DNA from: Pararge aegeria
Lineage: Eukaryota; Arthropoda; Insecta; Lepidoptera; Nymphalidae
Direction: 5' to 3'
DNA length: 64,000 bases
Assembly: GCF_905163445.1 (NCBI RefSeq)
Contig: NC_053181.1
Coordinates: 5,208,001 to 5,272,000 of the forward strand
In this document: piece after piece, positions 31,882 through 43,430 of the stretch
Layout: each line of letters begins with the position of its first letter
Numbering within the stretch: position 1 is the first letter of the stretch
Translations under genes and position numbers: made by a program
The notes under the pieces: model-generated
The model's input: only the letters and a program-made list of their open reading frames with translations
Database searches by the model: none
Told to the model about the DNA's origin: nothing

Positions 31882-32110
31882 CTAGACGACGTTTACACAC
31901 TGACAACTCCGAAATAAAACTGAAAACACGAGTCCATTTCTTCTGTAAAATTGTAATTGATGGCACAACTCTGACGCGCGGTATCTTAAACAAGATCCTG
32001 CTGCGGGAGTATACGGTGCATGATCTCGAACGAATTCATACAAATTGTTAGCAAGCAATTTTTCCAAGTCCCTGACAATGATTTGGCTCTGACCCAGTTA
32101 AATGTAAATG
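31882..32110 (-). other. Unassigned coding-like ORF fragment
   Basis: The minus-strand frame is open from about 32100 to the stop at 31882. It includes IIVRDLEKLLANNLYEFVRD followed by HAPYTPAAGSCLRYRASELC. Residue composition looks protein-like and third positions are less AT-rich than the flanks. There is no ATG near the start, and no domain or splice site I can defend. It may be a transposase or gene fragment. Confidence 0.25.
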
Positions 32111-32359
32111 CACCTTAAGCCGCTATTACAAGGTCGTCTTAATTATCAAAATTATAGCAACAACCAAATAATGAAATGATATACTTAATATTACATAAGC
32201 ACTTAATTATATTTTATCTAGATAATAATTGAATTCAATAAAACTGTTTTGATAGTAATCCAATTTTTTTATCACTGATATTCGCCAGCGATTACGCATC
32301 CAATGAATTATTTCATAAAGATTGCGAACGTTATAAATGACTGATATAAATTCGCGATA

Positions 32360-32720
32360 AATATCATCCTCACCTTTATCAACCCGTTACCGGCCCACTG
32401 CAGGGTACGGGTCGCCTCTCAGCGTAGTCCCCCAAACTGGCTGAGAACGTTATGGAGAACTCTGTCATGCAGATTTCCTCACGATGTTTTCCGTCACCGT
32501 TAAAGCAACTAGCAATCCTTGAATATAGGATCTAGTCGGCAGTATTCCACTCATATTATCGGTTCTACACTGGTACAGGAATACTTAACCGCTTGATCGC
32601 GCGTCTTTGACGGTCACTAGCTACGATCGAAGTCTTCCACCAGATAACAGGAAATTAAAAAATTACAAATTCCCAAATTTGTTCTAATGGAGATCGAACC
32701 GAACCTACCATATAAAACCA
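32360..32720 (-). repeat. SINE family C fragment joined to family B fragment
   Basis: 32365-32520: ATCATCCTCACCTTTATCAA, CACTGCAGGGTACGGGTC and CTCACGATGTTTTCC (family C). 32530-32705: GCAGTATTCC, CGCGTCTTTGACGGTCAC and GAAGTCTTCCACCAGATAAC (family B). Confidence 0.6.
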
Positions 32721-33004
32721 CAAGGAGATCGTAAGTCGCGGGCAACAGCTAGTTATAGTTAATTTATAGCTACAGCCAAAGATATTAATCTGGCTTTAAT
32801 CACGTCGCAATGTATCGGGTTAAGAGGTCCAGTTTCAAGCTTATTCAAGGTCTAGTGTCGCGAGCTCGGTACGTAGCTTAGCCGCAAGGATAACAGACAT
32901 GTTCTTGTCATAGAAGAAACTTAAAATTTATGACACTGTAGGTCTTATTATTTTTTCTAGAAACTTTTTATTTCCATCTACTAGACTAATAAACACTGTC
33001 AAAC

Positions 33005-33480
33005 TGTGTGTTAAAGACTGTCAAAGCTACTGAATTGTGGAATGCACTCCCAATTGACATAAGGCAGTCGAAGTCACTGGGCATATTTCAAAATGCTCTT
33101 AAGGCTCATTATCTCACTCAATAAAGAAGACTATTATTTATCTACTCTAACTCATATTTGAGTATTTAAGGTATGCTAAAGTATATTTATTTTTTTAATT
33201 TATCAATAGTATTATTGTATGTGTGTAGTCTGGTTTATGTATTAGTATGTATTTATTCGTATATTTGTTTCAAACAGTGTACTCCAAATCGTTTTTCTTT
33301 TTAGTTTTCCTAATCCAAAGGTCGCCAAAGGTGGCAGAGATCGCTGCTTAGCTATAACGCCGCCTTGTGTATCCTACTGCATACTTGAAGTTCTTTTTTT
33401 TTCTGAACCTGATGTGGTGTACAAATAGAGTATAAATAAGAATAATAATAATAATACGACGCTCTGAAATATTCTATACT
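33005..33480 (+). repeat. LINE 3' end with RT C-terminal coding remnant
   Basis: Positions about 33030-33122 encode ELWNALPIDIRQSKSLGIF, NALKAHYL and a stop. This is the classic carboxy terminus of CR1/L2/Jockey-type LINE reverse transcriptases (LWNSLP...SLxxFKxxLK). The 3' UTR follows with GGTCGCCAAAGGTGGCAGAG, ATCGCTGCTTAGC and GTGGTGTACAAATAGAGTAT, and ends in (AATAAT)n. It is a 5'-truncated dead copy. Confidence 0.75.
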
Positions 33481-33720
33481 ACCTTTTTATCTTCTTTTTT
33501 CGTCCGCGTTTAATACGGTTATTTTAAGAGTCCCGTTTGTTTGACTGGGAGAAAAGTAGCCTTTCAGCTTAGTCTATGCCAAAAATCAAGTCAATAGTTA
33601 CTTCTTTTGGACGTTAAGGACTAACAAATAAACAAACACTCGTATGTAGTTAGGATTCTATTTAAAGTAGAGCTTTATGTAACAGAGTTCATCCGCCGAA
33701 TTACTACGGCTTATTCAGAT
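33481..33720 (+). repeat. Family R fragment and family G fragment
   Basis: 33495-33650 has TTCGTCCGCGT, GTAGCCTTTCAGCTTAGTC and AACAAATAAACAAACACTCG (RTE-like tail). 33668-33715 has AGAGCTTTATGTAACAGAG (family G). Confidence 0.5.
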
Positions 33721-34935
33721 ATGTAGTCTTGATTTACGTTTCTTTTTCTACGAACTATATAGATTATTAATAGTTAAATATTTCTCAACCCCAATTAGCA
33801 GCATTCAACACTGGGTGGACAGCGCTATTTTCCTTTTCATTAAAACCTCAATTTTATTGCCAGTAATACCTGAACCGAGAACTAAACCGAGGTCATAGTC
33901 TAATACTGAACCCACGTGAGACGGGGCACTTTGACGCTACGAATGTGTTAATATTTGTGAGTTTAACCCCTTTAGAGGCAGGAGTCCTACATAACCTCCG
34001 TCCAAGGGTCTAAGGTAGCCATAAAGCTTTTCCACCACGTCAAAAAAGAAAAGGTAAAAAAAATCACGGTCGATTCTAAGATTAAAATTCATTCACTTAA
34101 CTAACTCGTGTAGCACCGAAGAACTCAATGGCTCCGTCTGATAAGTAAATGTCAAGATAACCGAGTACTTCCTCGTTTGGTAGCGTAAACCATTGCGAAA
34201 TAGGCGCGCGCGCATTGTCCGCCCGCTTCCTCGCCTTTCAACCTTGACTGACGTCTGTTGCGACGTTTTAATTTTTTAATTAATTTTTTTCACTGTAAAA
34301 TAAATTATACCTACTTATGTGAATTTGTTTACTTTTAATGCTCGCTTTGTTGTTGGCAAAAATAATTAATTAAAATAAGTTTGGTAGTGTCAGACAGTTG
34401 TCAGATTTAAATATAACTATCCAATTATATACAATAGTATTTAAATTAATATGAAAGATGTACGCGCTAACCTATATTATTTTTTTACAGTACAGTTGCA
34501 GTACTGTTCTTTTTTTTAATTTTTTACTTTACTAAAAAACGTTATTATATTTATACGAGTAACCTAAATATGTTTAGTTATTGTATCTTTTAATTAGGTA
34601 CTATGTGTGAATTTAGATTTTGTTATGATTGTTATGGTTACTGCATAATATATTATAATTAAGCATTTTTCAAAATAGGTATAAAAAAAATTATATAATC
34701 AAGTTTTTTGTTTATAATAATATTATCTCCGTCTAACACGTCTATATTTTTCCAACTAATTTAACATTATGATCAAAAATGCGATAAAAATGCAGCAAAG
34801 CGTAACTAAAATATACCTATTATAAGCAGAAATTATATAGTTTTTTGCGCTAATCATTAAAATTCAGCTTTGTATTAAAACCTAGTAACTTAGATAAATA
34901 ATTTGACTTACATAATTAAGTTATTTGAAATTATA
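33721..34935. other. Unique sequence with a GC-rich patch
   Basis: 34195-34265 (GGCGCGCGCGCATTGTCCGC, CGACGTT) is CpG-rich and sharply bounded, a possible regulatory island. The rest is very AT-rich, and no exon was recognised. Confidence 0.35.
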
Positions 34936-34939
34936 ATAT

Positions 34940-35245
34940 TACTAGCTGTTGCCCGCGACTTCGTCTGCGTTTGATTTTGTTTTTAAAGTATTCAGTATCA
35001 CTAAGCCTCAAATGAGTATAGGAGTATTTATATATATATAACATGTGACTGTCAATTAATTATAGACAAATAATTTGCAATAACATAAAATTGCGACTAT
35101 AATTAAAGATCTAAGCTATCCTATCTCTTAAGTTGGAGCAGACTGCTCACGGTGTGCCAATTTAATTTAAAATCGGTTAAGTAGTTTAGGAGTCCATCGC
35201 GGACAAACATCGTGCCAGGAGATTTATATATATTAAGATTTTGGC
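34940..35245 (+). repeat. Family R (RTE-like) copy
   Basis: TTACTAGCTGTTGCCCGCGA CTTCGTCTGCG at the start, TAAAATCGGTTAAGTAGTTT near the end and a TTTATATATATTAAG tail. No coding is left. Confidence 0.7.
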
Positions 35246-35460
35246 GGTCTGGTTATAATTGTATGCTTATTTGCTAGAGTAGTTTACATACCTACAGTAC
35301 AGGTTTTAGACTTTTTGCAATCTTCTAATCGTTAAATATTAATGTTAAAAATATTGTATTAAGTTTAAAAACAAAAAAAAACATTAACAAACTACGTACT
35401 AAAAATATTCGAGATCTACAACAAAATACGTTCAAACAGTTCTGTCAGTTACTTGCTGAG

Positions 35461-36125
35461 ATAACATAATAACTAGTGGTCAGCATGTCCCGAAGCTCCC
35501 GTTTGAGATTTATTAGGCATTATGTTTTTCCGTCAAGAAGTTTTGAATGCCAGTCGGGATTCAGAGAACTGTTGTAACCACGTGAGACCAGGGAGCTCAC
35601 CGCTGTGTCAGGGAGATCTTCAGATCTGTCTGCCATGCGGCATGCAGAGGTTCTTTTTTAAACAAACGCAACCAACACGTCGCAAAAAGCGCAGAGAATG
35701 TAGAGTACGGCATAAAAGTGAAGCACTTAGCGTGCTGGCGCCAACCGGACCCGCAGATTAATGTTAATAATCTTAATCATTTTTGTTAATTGGGACAAAG
35801 TATCTCGTGCTGACAATTGCTGACAATTTTAGATCTGGAGCGGGCTATTTTTAACATTTCATCCGTCCTATATCAGTCATCATCGCGGTGCATCTTCGAA
35901 ACAAAGTTCAGCGGTCAGCATGCGAAAAGATTTTGGAACGAAATTGCGCTAGTGGTTTTCTTTTTTGTAGTAATAATTTACGGACGGTATTATCGCTCAT
36001 AATCAGAGCAAACATCGGACCGCGTCCTAGAAAGTGTCACCCTGAGTCCATCAACTTGAGCCGTAAAGTGTTACTCCTCGTGTGTCTGTAACAACAACCA
36101 CACCGCGGCAACCACATCGTTCAGA
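35461..36125 (+). other. Unassigned moderately GC-rich block with short ORFs
   Basis: ATG at 35488 opens a short frame (MSRSSRLRFI...). A second frame starts at 35522 and a third covers 35817-36002 (with SRCIFETKFSGQHAKRFWNE). The frames shift between segments, as expected of a decayed gene or transposon ORF. No repeat partner was found inside the window. Confidence 0.25.
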
Positions 36126-36370
36126 TCGGAACATAGCAATGCTGCAATACCGGACAAGCTGTCACAAAAAGCTTTACTAATACAAAACTGCTCGGGTAGA
36201 AATCTTCACGAAAGGAAAAAGTGTTATTTTTGCCCCCTCTGTTTACTTCCGCACCAGTGCTCTGAGAGTTGATAAAGTTGTGGGAGAAGATACATTTTTA
36301 TCCTTTCTCCTGGGAGATGGTTATCTCCTGCCCCAAGCTACCCGTGCTGGCAGGAGTCTTATAACAGGAC
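36126..36370 (-). repeat. Family G fragment plus family L copy 2
   Basis: 36150-36210: ATACCGGACAAGCTGTCACA AAAAGC (family G reversed). 36255-36370 matches family L at 30411. Confidence 0.5.
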
Positions 36371-37560
36371 ATGTTTTTAGTAGCCTCGTCCAGTCCTCTC
36401 ACAGTATCCAACCATTCGCAGCTTTGGCAACCGAGAGCTATCTTTATAAGTAGCTTTGATCGTTTTCTTTCCAAGAAACTTTATATTTGAAGCGAAAAGT
36501 CCTTCTCACAAATCTTTCTTTAACAGTTCCCTTTATCTTTTACCTTAGTATTTGACGCGAAGCTGTTTGAAGTAATCTTTAGCATCCTTTTACGAGTATA
36601 TACCTATAACAAAGTTTTGCATTGTCGCAATCGATTTTATTTGATGGTTTGAGTGAAAATAATGAAAGTAATAGTCAATGAATCTATTTAACGAATCTTA
36701 GTTAAATAGATTCTTCGACTCTGCAATTTAGGTGCACAGCGGCGAAATCCGATTTCAATACTGCTTCTGTCGATTGTAGATTTCTCACAGCTACACGCGT
36801 GTCTTGAAATACCATGCGGTTAAGGACTACTTAGTTACAACACCAGTAAATTGAAGGTAAATCAGTTACATAACTGCGAAAGTGAAACTTACACGGGATA
36901 AAGCAGAAACCTGAATTAAAACCATTAAAATATTTGGTAACGAGTTGTACTTTTCGGGGTTATTATAAAACAGTAAGTACACGTCACGTAGGCAGGTAAC
37001 TACATTTAATCAATACTGGAATTTGGAAAATAAACTTTCATGTATTTTAACGCTGATATAATTAATGTGGTTATAAAATTTAATAGGTTTGACGAGTTAA
37101 AACAAAATTCAATTATTAAACTGACATTTTAATTCTTAAGTGTTACTTGCTTTCACCCGCTTATTATTTTTTCGAATGTTATCTACATAACCAAATTTTT
37201 CTAACGTCTTGCGAGAACAGATACCGGATGCTTTTTCAGTTTTAATATAATCAATTAGTGCAATGCTAGTTATAAGTAAAACTATACATGTCAGAAATTT
37301 TATCACAATCGTTGCAGCGGTAGAACATAGCTGTAACAAACCAACAAACAGACAAGCTCAATTTCGTATTTATAATACTTGTTTATTTTTTGCATGTACG
37401 TAGGCCTTCTTTGTAGTGAGGTCTGCAGAGAATGACCGCTGATTTGTGACGTCATAAGTCAGGTACAGTCACGGCCAACGCGTCATAATCTACGTCGCGT
37501 ATTACCATATAACCCGTCATTGTACAGTTTAACGTTTGATCAATAATATACGAATGTCGT
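36371..37560. other. AT-rich unique spacer
   Basis: A 13-bp-arm hairpin lies at 36680-36713 (GAATCTATTTAAC against GTTAAATAGATTC). No exon was recognised. Confidence 0.45.
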
Positions 37561-37584
37561 GTCAGTCATCAATAGCCTCCACTC

Positions 37585-37980
37585 CACTCCATTCCACTCC
37601 CCTCTACTGCTGGACTAAAGGCCTCACCCAAATAAATGACTTGCTCATCACCACCACGCTGGGCATACAGACGGGCTGGTGATCACTGTAGATGATAGTA
37701 GTAGCGAAAAGGACGCTGTTGTATTTTCTCCGTAGTATTCTGTTAGTCGCCTCGTACGACATCCGCGGGAAGTCGTACTGTCTTCACCACAAAATAAGCG
37801 AAGCTTGTGTTATGGGTGCTAAGATAGCTGATAATATTTTTATAATTATAATACACATAAATATTTATAATTTATATCGATAAACACCCAGACACTTAAA
37901 AACTTCCATCACACAAACATTTTCCAGTTGTGGGAATGGAACCCACGGCCTTGGACTGAGAAAGCAACCGGCTGTCAAAA
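37585..37980 (-). repeat. SINE family E followed by SINE family A
   Basis: 37590-37790: TACTGCTGGACTAAAGGCC, CACCACGCTGGGC and GTCGCCTCGTACGACATCCG (family E). 37791-37980: AGCTTGTGTTATGGGTGC, ATAAACACCCAGACAC, GTTGTGGGAATGGAACCCAC and GGCCTTGGACTGAGAAAG (family A without its 3' tail). Confidence 0.75.
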
Positions 37981-38114
37981 AGTGTTCGTGAAAAATAAAT
38001 TATCACTCACGATTTGGGAGATTTTTTTGTTTCCTTGTTATAAATCCAACGTGTTCGTCCTAAAAAGGTGTTCAATCAATTAATAAAGGTGGCGAAATAT
38101 CTTATTGTAAGTTG

Positions 38115-38330
38115 CAGTTTTTTTGTGATAGAGCTAGTCCGAGCTAGTGTTATCGCCATGCTTATTGCTGTCTCCAAGCAGCGTTGTTGTTCCGTTTTAA
38201 ATAACGTGGTTGCTGGTTTAATTACAGGCACATGAGGCTAAACACCTATGCCTATATAGCTGCACCGTGCTCCTTTTATGCCTTTCAAAGGCGTCTGTTT
38301 ATACGCAATAGTTTTCCATACAATCTGGTG
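38115..38330 (+). repeat. SINE-like family G, long copy
   Basis: TTTTTTTGTGATAGAGCTAG, ATCGCCATGCTTATTGCTG, ACGTGGTTGCTGG and ATTACAGGCACATGAGGC. Confidence 0.65.
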
Positions 38331-38439
38331 AGCTATCTGCTTGGCCCATCAATTATAACTATAAAAAAGAATAAGATAACATTGTGTATATAGTGTATAA
38401 TATATGTCTGTCTATCATAGTGATCTTAATTATTTATTA

Positions 38440-38524
38440 ATAGCCCAGTGAGTAGGACTTAGACTTAACTTTCAGAGGGCCAAGTTCGAATCCCAGCACC
38501 TCTAACTTTTCTCAATTATTATAT
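38440..38524 (+). repeat. SINE family C head
   Basis: AATAGCCCAGTGAGTAGG (A box) and AGTTCGAATCCCAGCACC (B box), then CTCTAACTTTTCTCAATTAT, where family K interrupts it. Confidence 0.7.
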
Positions 38525-38911
38525 ACTAGCGTACCCAGCCCGCTTCGCCGGGCTAGATTTTGCTTTATTTTATTTAAACAATAAACTTACATCATTAAAT
38601 TTTTAATTTAAGTCTCATAATATATTAAATCATTTATTTCTCTCTGTATTCATTCTCTTCTATTCTCTTCTCGAGCGGGAGAAAATCATTATCAACACCC
38701 ATGTACACCCAACAATAGAATATCATCATAGTAATTTAAAGCTGTATTTGACAGTTCAAAAATAGGAGTGCTCCGATCGTCACCAAACTTTACAGGATTA
38801 CTTGCCAGGTCAATCCGGGGATTCCCTGAAAGTTTCATTGAAATCGGTCCAGCCGTTTCGGAGCCTATACGGAATATAACCACACACTTTCTCTTTTATA
38901 TATAAATATAT
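38525..38911 (+). repeat. Interspersed repeat family K, copy 2
   Basis: It starts ACTAGCGTACCCAGCCCGCT and is colinear with 29037-29383, with two extra segments (near 38628-38650 and 38725-38755). It ends in an AT dinucleotide tract to about 38945. Confidence 0.8.
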
Positions 38912-38974
38912 ATAAAATATATATATATATATATTTTTTTTTTTTTGTAGCAATCAAAAAATATATCAAAGTTA

Positions 38975-39170
38975 TATCAAACAAATACCCCTAATCGGAT
39001 TCTACGTAGTATGGTAACGCTAAATTGCTTGTCGGTAGGTGGATAATGAGCAACAGTCGAAGCTTCTTATCAAACCAGACTAAAGAAAATTACTAAATAA
39101 TATGTTACCATATTGCCCCGGGATTTTTCCTAGAATATAACCCCGTAAGCAATAAAATTAATATACGCTC
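38975..39170 (-). repeat. SINE-like family B
   Basis: ACCCCTAATCGGATTCTACG, AAATTGCTTGTCGGTAGGTG, AGTCGAAGCTTCTTATCAAA and CAGACTAAAGAAAATTAC match the copy at 12588. Confidence 0.6.
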
Positions 39171-39800
39171 GTCTTTAATATTAGTTCAGATTGCTGAAAA
39201 TGCTACTGAATAGCTAGGTACTGTGGTAGCGATTAGGAAGCCTAATGCAAAGCTTGGCTAGGACGTAGCTCGGTGTAGTAAGAGCGAGGCTACCGCAAGG
39301 TTGCTACATGACAGCCCGCACCCGCTTGACGCTCCAACTAGTGACCTTTCTAATCCCATTAGACCATTTGGCATGCGCATCCACTGTTGTATTAGTAACC
39401 GATTGTAGAAACGTTATTATTATTATTAGTGGTCCCGCAGTGGTAAAAAATCGGCCATAATTAATTTAAATAACAAGTTTGAACACTATAAGGTTCTATT
39501 TTCAAAGACTATAACTTCTATTATCACAGATTTTGCCAAGCCACTAACACTGACATTGTTTTTGATTAGATTTTTTTCCATCCAATTATAATCCAAAAAA
39601 ATATACATGTGTGTGTGTGTTAAATACGTGGTAGTGTGTGTAATGTTTTTTTTATTTATTTAATATATTACATATGAATAATTAAAAAAAAAAAGAAATT
39701 GTATTCTGCACTCCTCTACATAAACTATAAGTGTGGGAATACTCCTTCGTCAACTATTTCGTAAAAAGGGGTAAAAAGTTTTTGCTTTATTTATTAATAC
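39171..39800. other. Unclassified spacer with microsatellites
   Basis: Short ATT and GT runs (39415-39430, 39608-39620). No exon was recognised. Confidence 0.4.
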
Positions 39801-39814
39801 ACATTTAGATAGTA

Positions 39815-40300
39815 TCAATAATCTACATATAAAAATGAAATACGGATCGTTAGTCTCACTAAAACTCGAGAATTCCAGCCGGACCGATTTTTTCTAATTT
39901 AGGTCTAGATATATTCGTGAAACCTAGGGAACGTTTAAGCGGTGAGAAAAATACTAATTTAGTATTTATGTATATATTTCTTCTGTACATGTGTTTGTCA
40001 AATAGCTCCTTCTAAACAGCTGGACCGATTTTGAAAAAAAACCGTAGATGGCCGGTAGATGGCTACTTTACAAGGTAGGAAGTCGTCTTCCGGGTCCGCT
40101 AGTTATAAATAAACTTGACTTTTTACCAGGCGCAGTAGTGAGCGCAGTATGGTCTGTAGGTTCCAGGGGCCGGGTTCAGTCTCTGGCGATCAAGTACGAG
40201 TCCGCGTGGAAGTTGACTAAGAGTATAACTGCCATACCCCTTCCTGGTTGCCTGATAGCATCTTAGACTGTAGTTATCATAACTTACCACCACGTTAAAT
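39815..40300 (+). repeat. Family R-like copy followed by a tRNA-like repeat
   Basis: 39815-40110: AATCTACATATAAAAATGAA, CAGCCGGACCGATTTTT and GGAAGTCGTCTTCCGGGTCC (LINE tail). 40115-40300: CCAGGCGCAGTAGTGAGCGC and GGGCCGGGTTCAGTCTC, a decayed tRNA-like head. The ORF at 40048-40266 is repeat-derived. Confidence 0.55.
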
Positions 40301-40915
40301 TCCAGTTAAGTAGGGTATTTAAAAAAACCGTGTCGGGCGAACGCTCAAGTTTATTGGTGTGACCACAACTCTTGAAGGACGCTATTCCACATTCGAACAA
40401 TGTTGCGGGTCCCAACTTCTCCTATGAGACAGGAGGCCTTTATGAATTCAGAAGTGGGACATTAGTAGGCCGAGAACAGATAATAAATATTATTTACTTA
40501 AGTTATTTCCAAGAAACAATACACTCCAACGCGAATTATCTCACTATGCTTATATTTCTTATCTTTTGCATAATCACCGCATATAAATGTCACATTAATT
40601 ATAATTAAATTAAATATTTATTACACTGCCGTTTGATGTAGTCTCGTCTCAACAAAATATAACATTATGAAATAATAATGCGAGAGTCGGGTAGAACACA
40701 TAAGCGAGTGTTGTTCGCGGTAGATACACAATTAACAAGATATGCGATGGTGTTTGTTGTAGGAGTTTTTAAACCAGTACTTACCTTTATTATAAAATAG
40801 GCATATTATAAATCGAGCAAACCAAACATTATAAGCCCATCCTTAATAAGAAGAATCTATCCAAGAATCATTAAATTAAGTTTCACAAAACCGGTGAATA
40901 GAAATACTGAGTAGG
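40301..40915. other. Unclassified spacer
   Basis: The ORF at 40372-40608 has no domain. No exon was recognised. Confidence 0.35.
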
Positions 40916-40919
40916 CGAA

Positions 40920-41345
40920 TTACATAAATGAATGACTACACTTTTATTGTACATCAATGAAAAAAAAAGTAGTTACAGAGATATAAATACATATCAAGAG
41001 AGTACAATTTGGTGGCCTTATCGCTACATAGCGATTTCTTCCAGGCAACCAATGGCGTAAAAGGAAAAAACATAGAAAAGAGGTAGAGGTAGAAAATTAT
41101 ACAAATATATGAATAAAATATATATATATATATAAATATAAATGTAATAAATATATATATATTTTAAATATATTACATATAAATACAAATAAAATATATA
41201 ACGTAAATAAATATATAAATAGATAACATATATACTTAGTAAATGACTGTAAAATCGGAAGCGATAAAAAAACTGCTCTAACCAAGTGCACTCTTGATGC
41301 CATTGCCATGCTACCATTAGTATCTAAAGTTCGGTTAGAACAAAA
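40920..41345 (-). repeat. LINE 3' end (CR1/L2-like), copy 2, with AT microsatellite
   Basis: ACACTTTTATTGTACATCAA, TTGGTGGCC, GCTACATAGCGATTTC and TTCCAGGCAACCAATGGCGT, as in 26455-26620. A TA-rich expansion at 41118-41215 produces two chance tyrosine/isoleucine-rich ORFs. Confidence 0.7.
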
Positions 41346-41564
41346 ATACTCATAATATATTCTCTATGGCTTTACTGGACACTTACTGGTGGCCCTTTCC
41401 AAGAATTTTAGACGCCAAAGTAGCTTCGCAAACTTAGTATTTAAATTAACCATATGCATTTATTACGATACTCTACTACTCTACTCTAACTCTACATTCA
41501 TTATAACTACCGATATATGAAATAATAATGTTACAATGTGGTCTTTTTTTGTATAGCTATAGTT

Positions 41565-42020
41565 TTGTATAGTAATAGCAGCAGAATACCTTTGTCACCA
41601 ACCCTCCTCTTCCCATGTGTGTCGTACGAGGCGACTAATAATAATAAAAAATAAATATACTACGACAATACACACATCGCCATCTAGCCCAAAAGTAAGG
41701 GTAGTTTGTATTATGGGTTAATGAATATAATACACATAAATACTTATAACATACAGATAAACACCCAGACACTGAAAAACATTCATCACACAAACACTCT
41801 CCAGTTGTGGGAATCGAACCCACGGCCTTGGACTCAGAAAGCAGGGTCGCCCACTGCGCCACTCGGCCGTCTGACTAAGGAAATAATATAAACGAGAACG
41901 CTCAGCAGCTTCCTATGTGCTACTACTACCATCTACTGGGATCACCAATCTGTCCGTCCAGCGTGGTGATGTACAAACCCTCCCGTTCGAGGCTTTTAGT
42001 CCAGCAATGAACTGTTATAG
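41565..42020 (+). repeat. SINE family E split by a SINE family A insertion
   Basis: The left part to 41638 (CACCAACCCTCCTCTTCCC, GTGTCGTACGAGGCGACTAA) continues after the insertion at 41873 with GACTAAGGAAATAAT, CTACTACTACCATCTACTGG, CCAGCGTGGTGATG and GAGGCTTTTAGTCCAGCAAT. Confidence 0.85.
41639..41872 (-). mobile_element. SINE family A, complete, with target-site duplication
   Basis: tRNA-derived SINE of about 234 bp on the minus strand: head GGCCGAGTGGCGCAGTGGGC (A box), GTGGGTTCGATTCCCACAAC (B box), body, and an AT-rich tail at 41639. GACTAA is duplicated on both sides (41633-41638 and 41873-41878), the mark of retrotransposition into family E. Confidence 0.9.
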
Positions 42021-42460
42021 GTCATCGATAAATATGCTCTTTAAATTTGATCTGGATCAGTACGACTAAAAGTAAATTTCAACTTTACGTCACGCTCTGT
42101 AAGTAGCTCCGAGTATCTCATAATAAGTTTAAACAGAATGTATCTTCGGCACTGTTAAGTACAATTAGGTACTTATTCTTGAACAATACATCACCCCACA
42201 TTACCACGTTTCCGGAGCATTTTCATGACGCCAGTCTTTACAATTCTGTGTCACCGATCAGATTATCATAAGATGGCATGATACCTTCTTATCGTTTGTG
42301 AATTCCACACAATACGATTATTGGTCTTTTGTGAATTATGCAGATGAAGTAGATATGCTGTAGAATACAAAGGTAAGCATTATTCTTTTCATTGGAATAG
42401 ATAATATCAAAATATTGGAAATAAGAAAACAAAACCTGGTACAAAAATGGTACATCATAT
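42021..42460. other. Unclassified spacer
   Basis: The ORF at 42289-42534 overlaps the next SINE and is not a gene. Nothing else was recognised. Confidence 0.35.
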
Positions 42461-42464
42461 ACAC

Positions 42465-42860
42465 ACATTACCAGCCCGATACATGGCATGGGTATTCTAC
42501 CACAATGAGAAGGGTTTAGGCCGTAGCTCACCATTGAGAATATTATGGAGAACTCCTGATGTTTTCCTTCACAGTTAAAGCAAGTTATATTTGAATTGCT
42601 GAAACAGAAGAAAAGTTCAAGGCGCCTGCTAGAGATCGACCTCAGTTACCCCGAAAGTTGAAAGAAGCATTAAGCTATCACCGCTTTATATGGCCTATGG
42701 GACGGTGTGCCATCTTTATATTCTTGCATTTTATATGGCCAGTGATACTCGACTGCAATCTCGACTGTTAATGACAATTTCGTCCAGATGGCACTAACCT
42801 AGAAAGGGTATAATGGCAATTTATTGAAACCACAGATCTTATCAGTTTCTATGACGTAGG
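42465..42860 (-). repeat. SINE family C followed by a family B fragment
   Basis: 42465-42695: CACATTACCAGCCCGATAC, ACAATGAGAAGGGTTTAGG, CCTTCACAGTTAAAGCAAG and a decayed head. 42735-42860: GACTGCAATCTCGACTG and TTATCAGTTTCTATGACG. Confidence 0.6.
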
Positions 42861-43430
42861 TAATTGTTATAAACATTTGTTAGCGCTAAAACAAGCCTAT
42901 ATTGAATAACGAAAAAAATTTTGACGTTACATAGATTATTAAAAAAATAACAATAAAAAAAAATTTACCTGAACTGAAAATTGGATGCAATCGACCCTTC
43001 GGGCTTAAGAGTTCTAGAGTAGCTTAAGTGCTGGCACTATATTAAGACACCCTTGCCCTTAAATAGTTGAGAGATTGAGCCATTTCTGCGGTATACAAAT
43101 CACAAAATTAAATAGTATTTTCTAAAAGTGGGGCTTCTACATCCATAATGTTTGCCTTGCAAAGGATATCACTTATATACAATATGTAACAGAATTACGA
43201 AATAATATTGAAGGATGCGTTAGTATATTTCATAGGAATCACCCTGTAATCTGTAATCCAAATTAAATAAAAAGGAGCATTTCGATACAAATGAACTCAA
43301 AACATTCTTAGTGTTTACTTATGACAACCCTACTGAAGATAACAGACAGACACGCTAACGATGTTAGGGCTGTATCTGATTTCTTTCAGTAAAAACTCTA
43401 AGTTTACTCAAAAACTATTAGGTTTTCGCT
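42861..43430. repeat. LINE-tail fragment and low-copy family M copy 1
   Basis: 42985-43080 (GACCCTTCGGGCTTAAGAG, CTTAAGTGCTGGCAC) resembles 22690-22760. 43180-43345 (ATATGTAACAGAATTACGAA, ATATTTCATAGGAATC) matches 46222-46355 in order. Confidence 0.45.

Noticed and set aside
41024..41317. Tyr/Ile-rich ORFs as membrane protein genes
   Set aside because: They are translations of a TA microsatellite inside a LINE 3' end.
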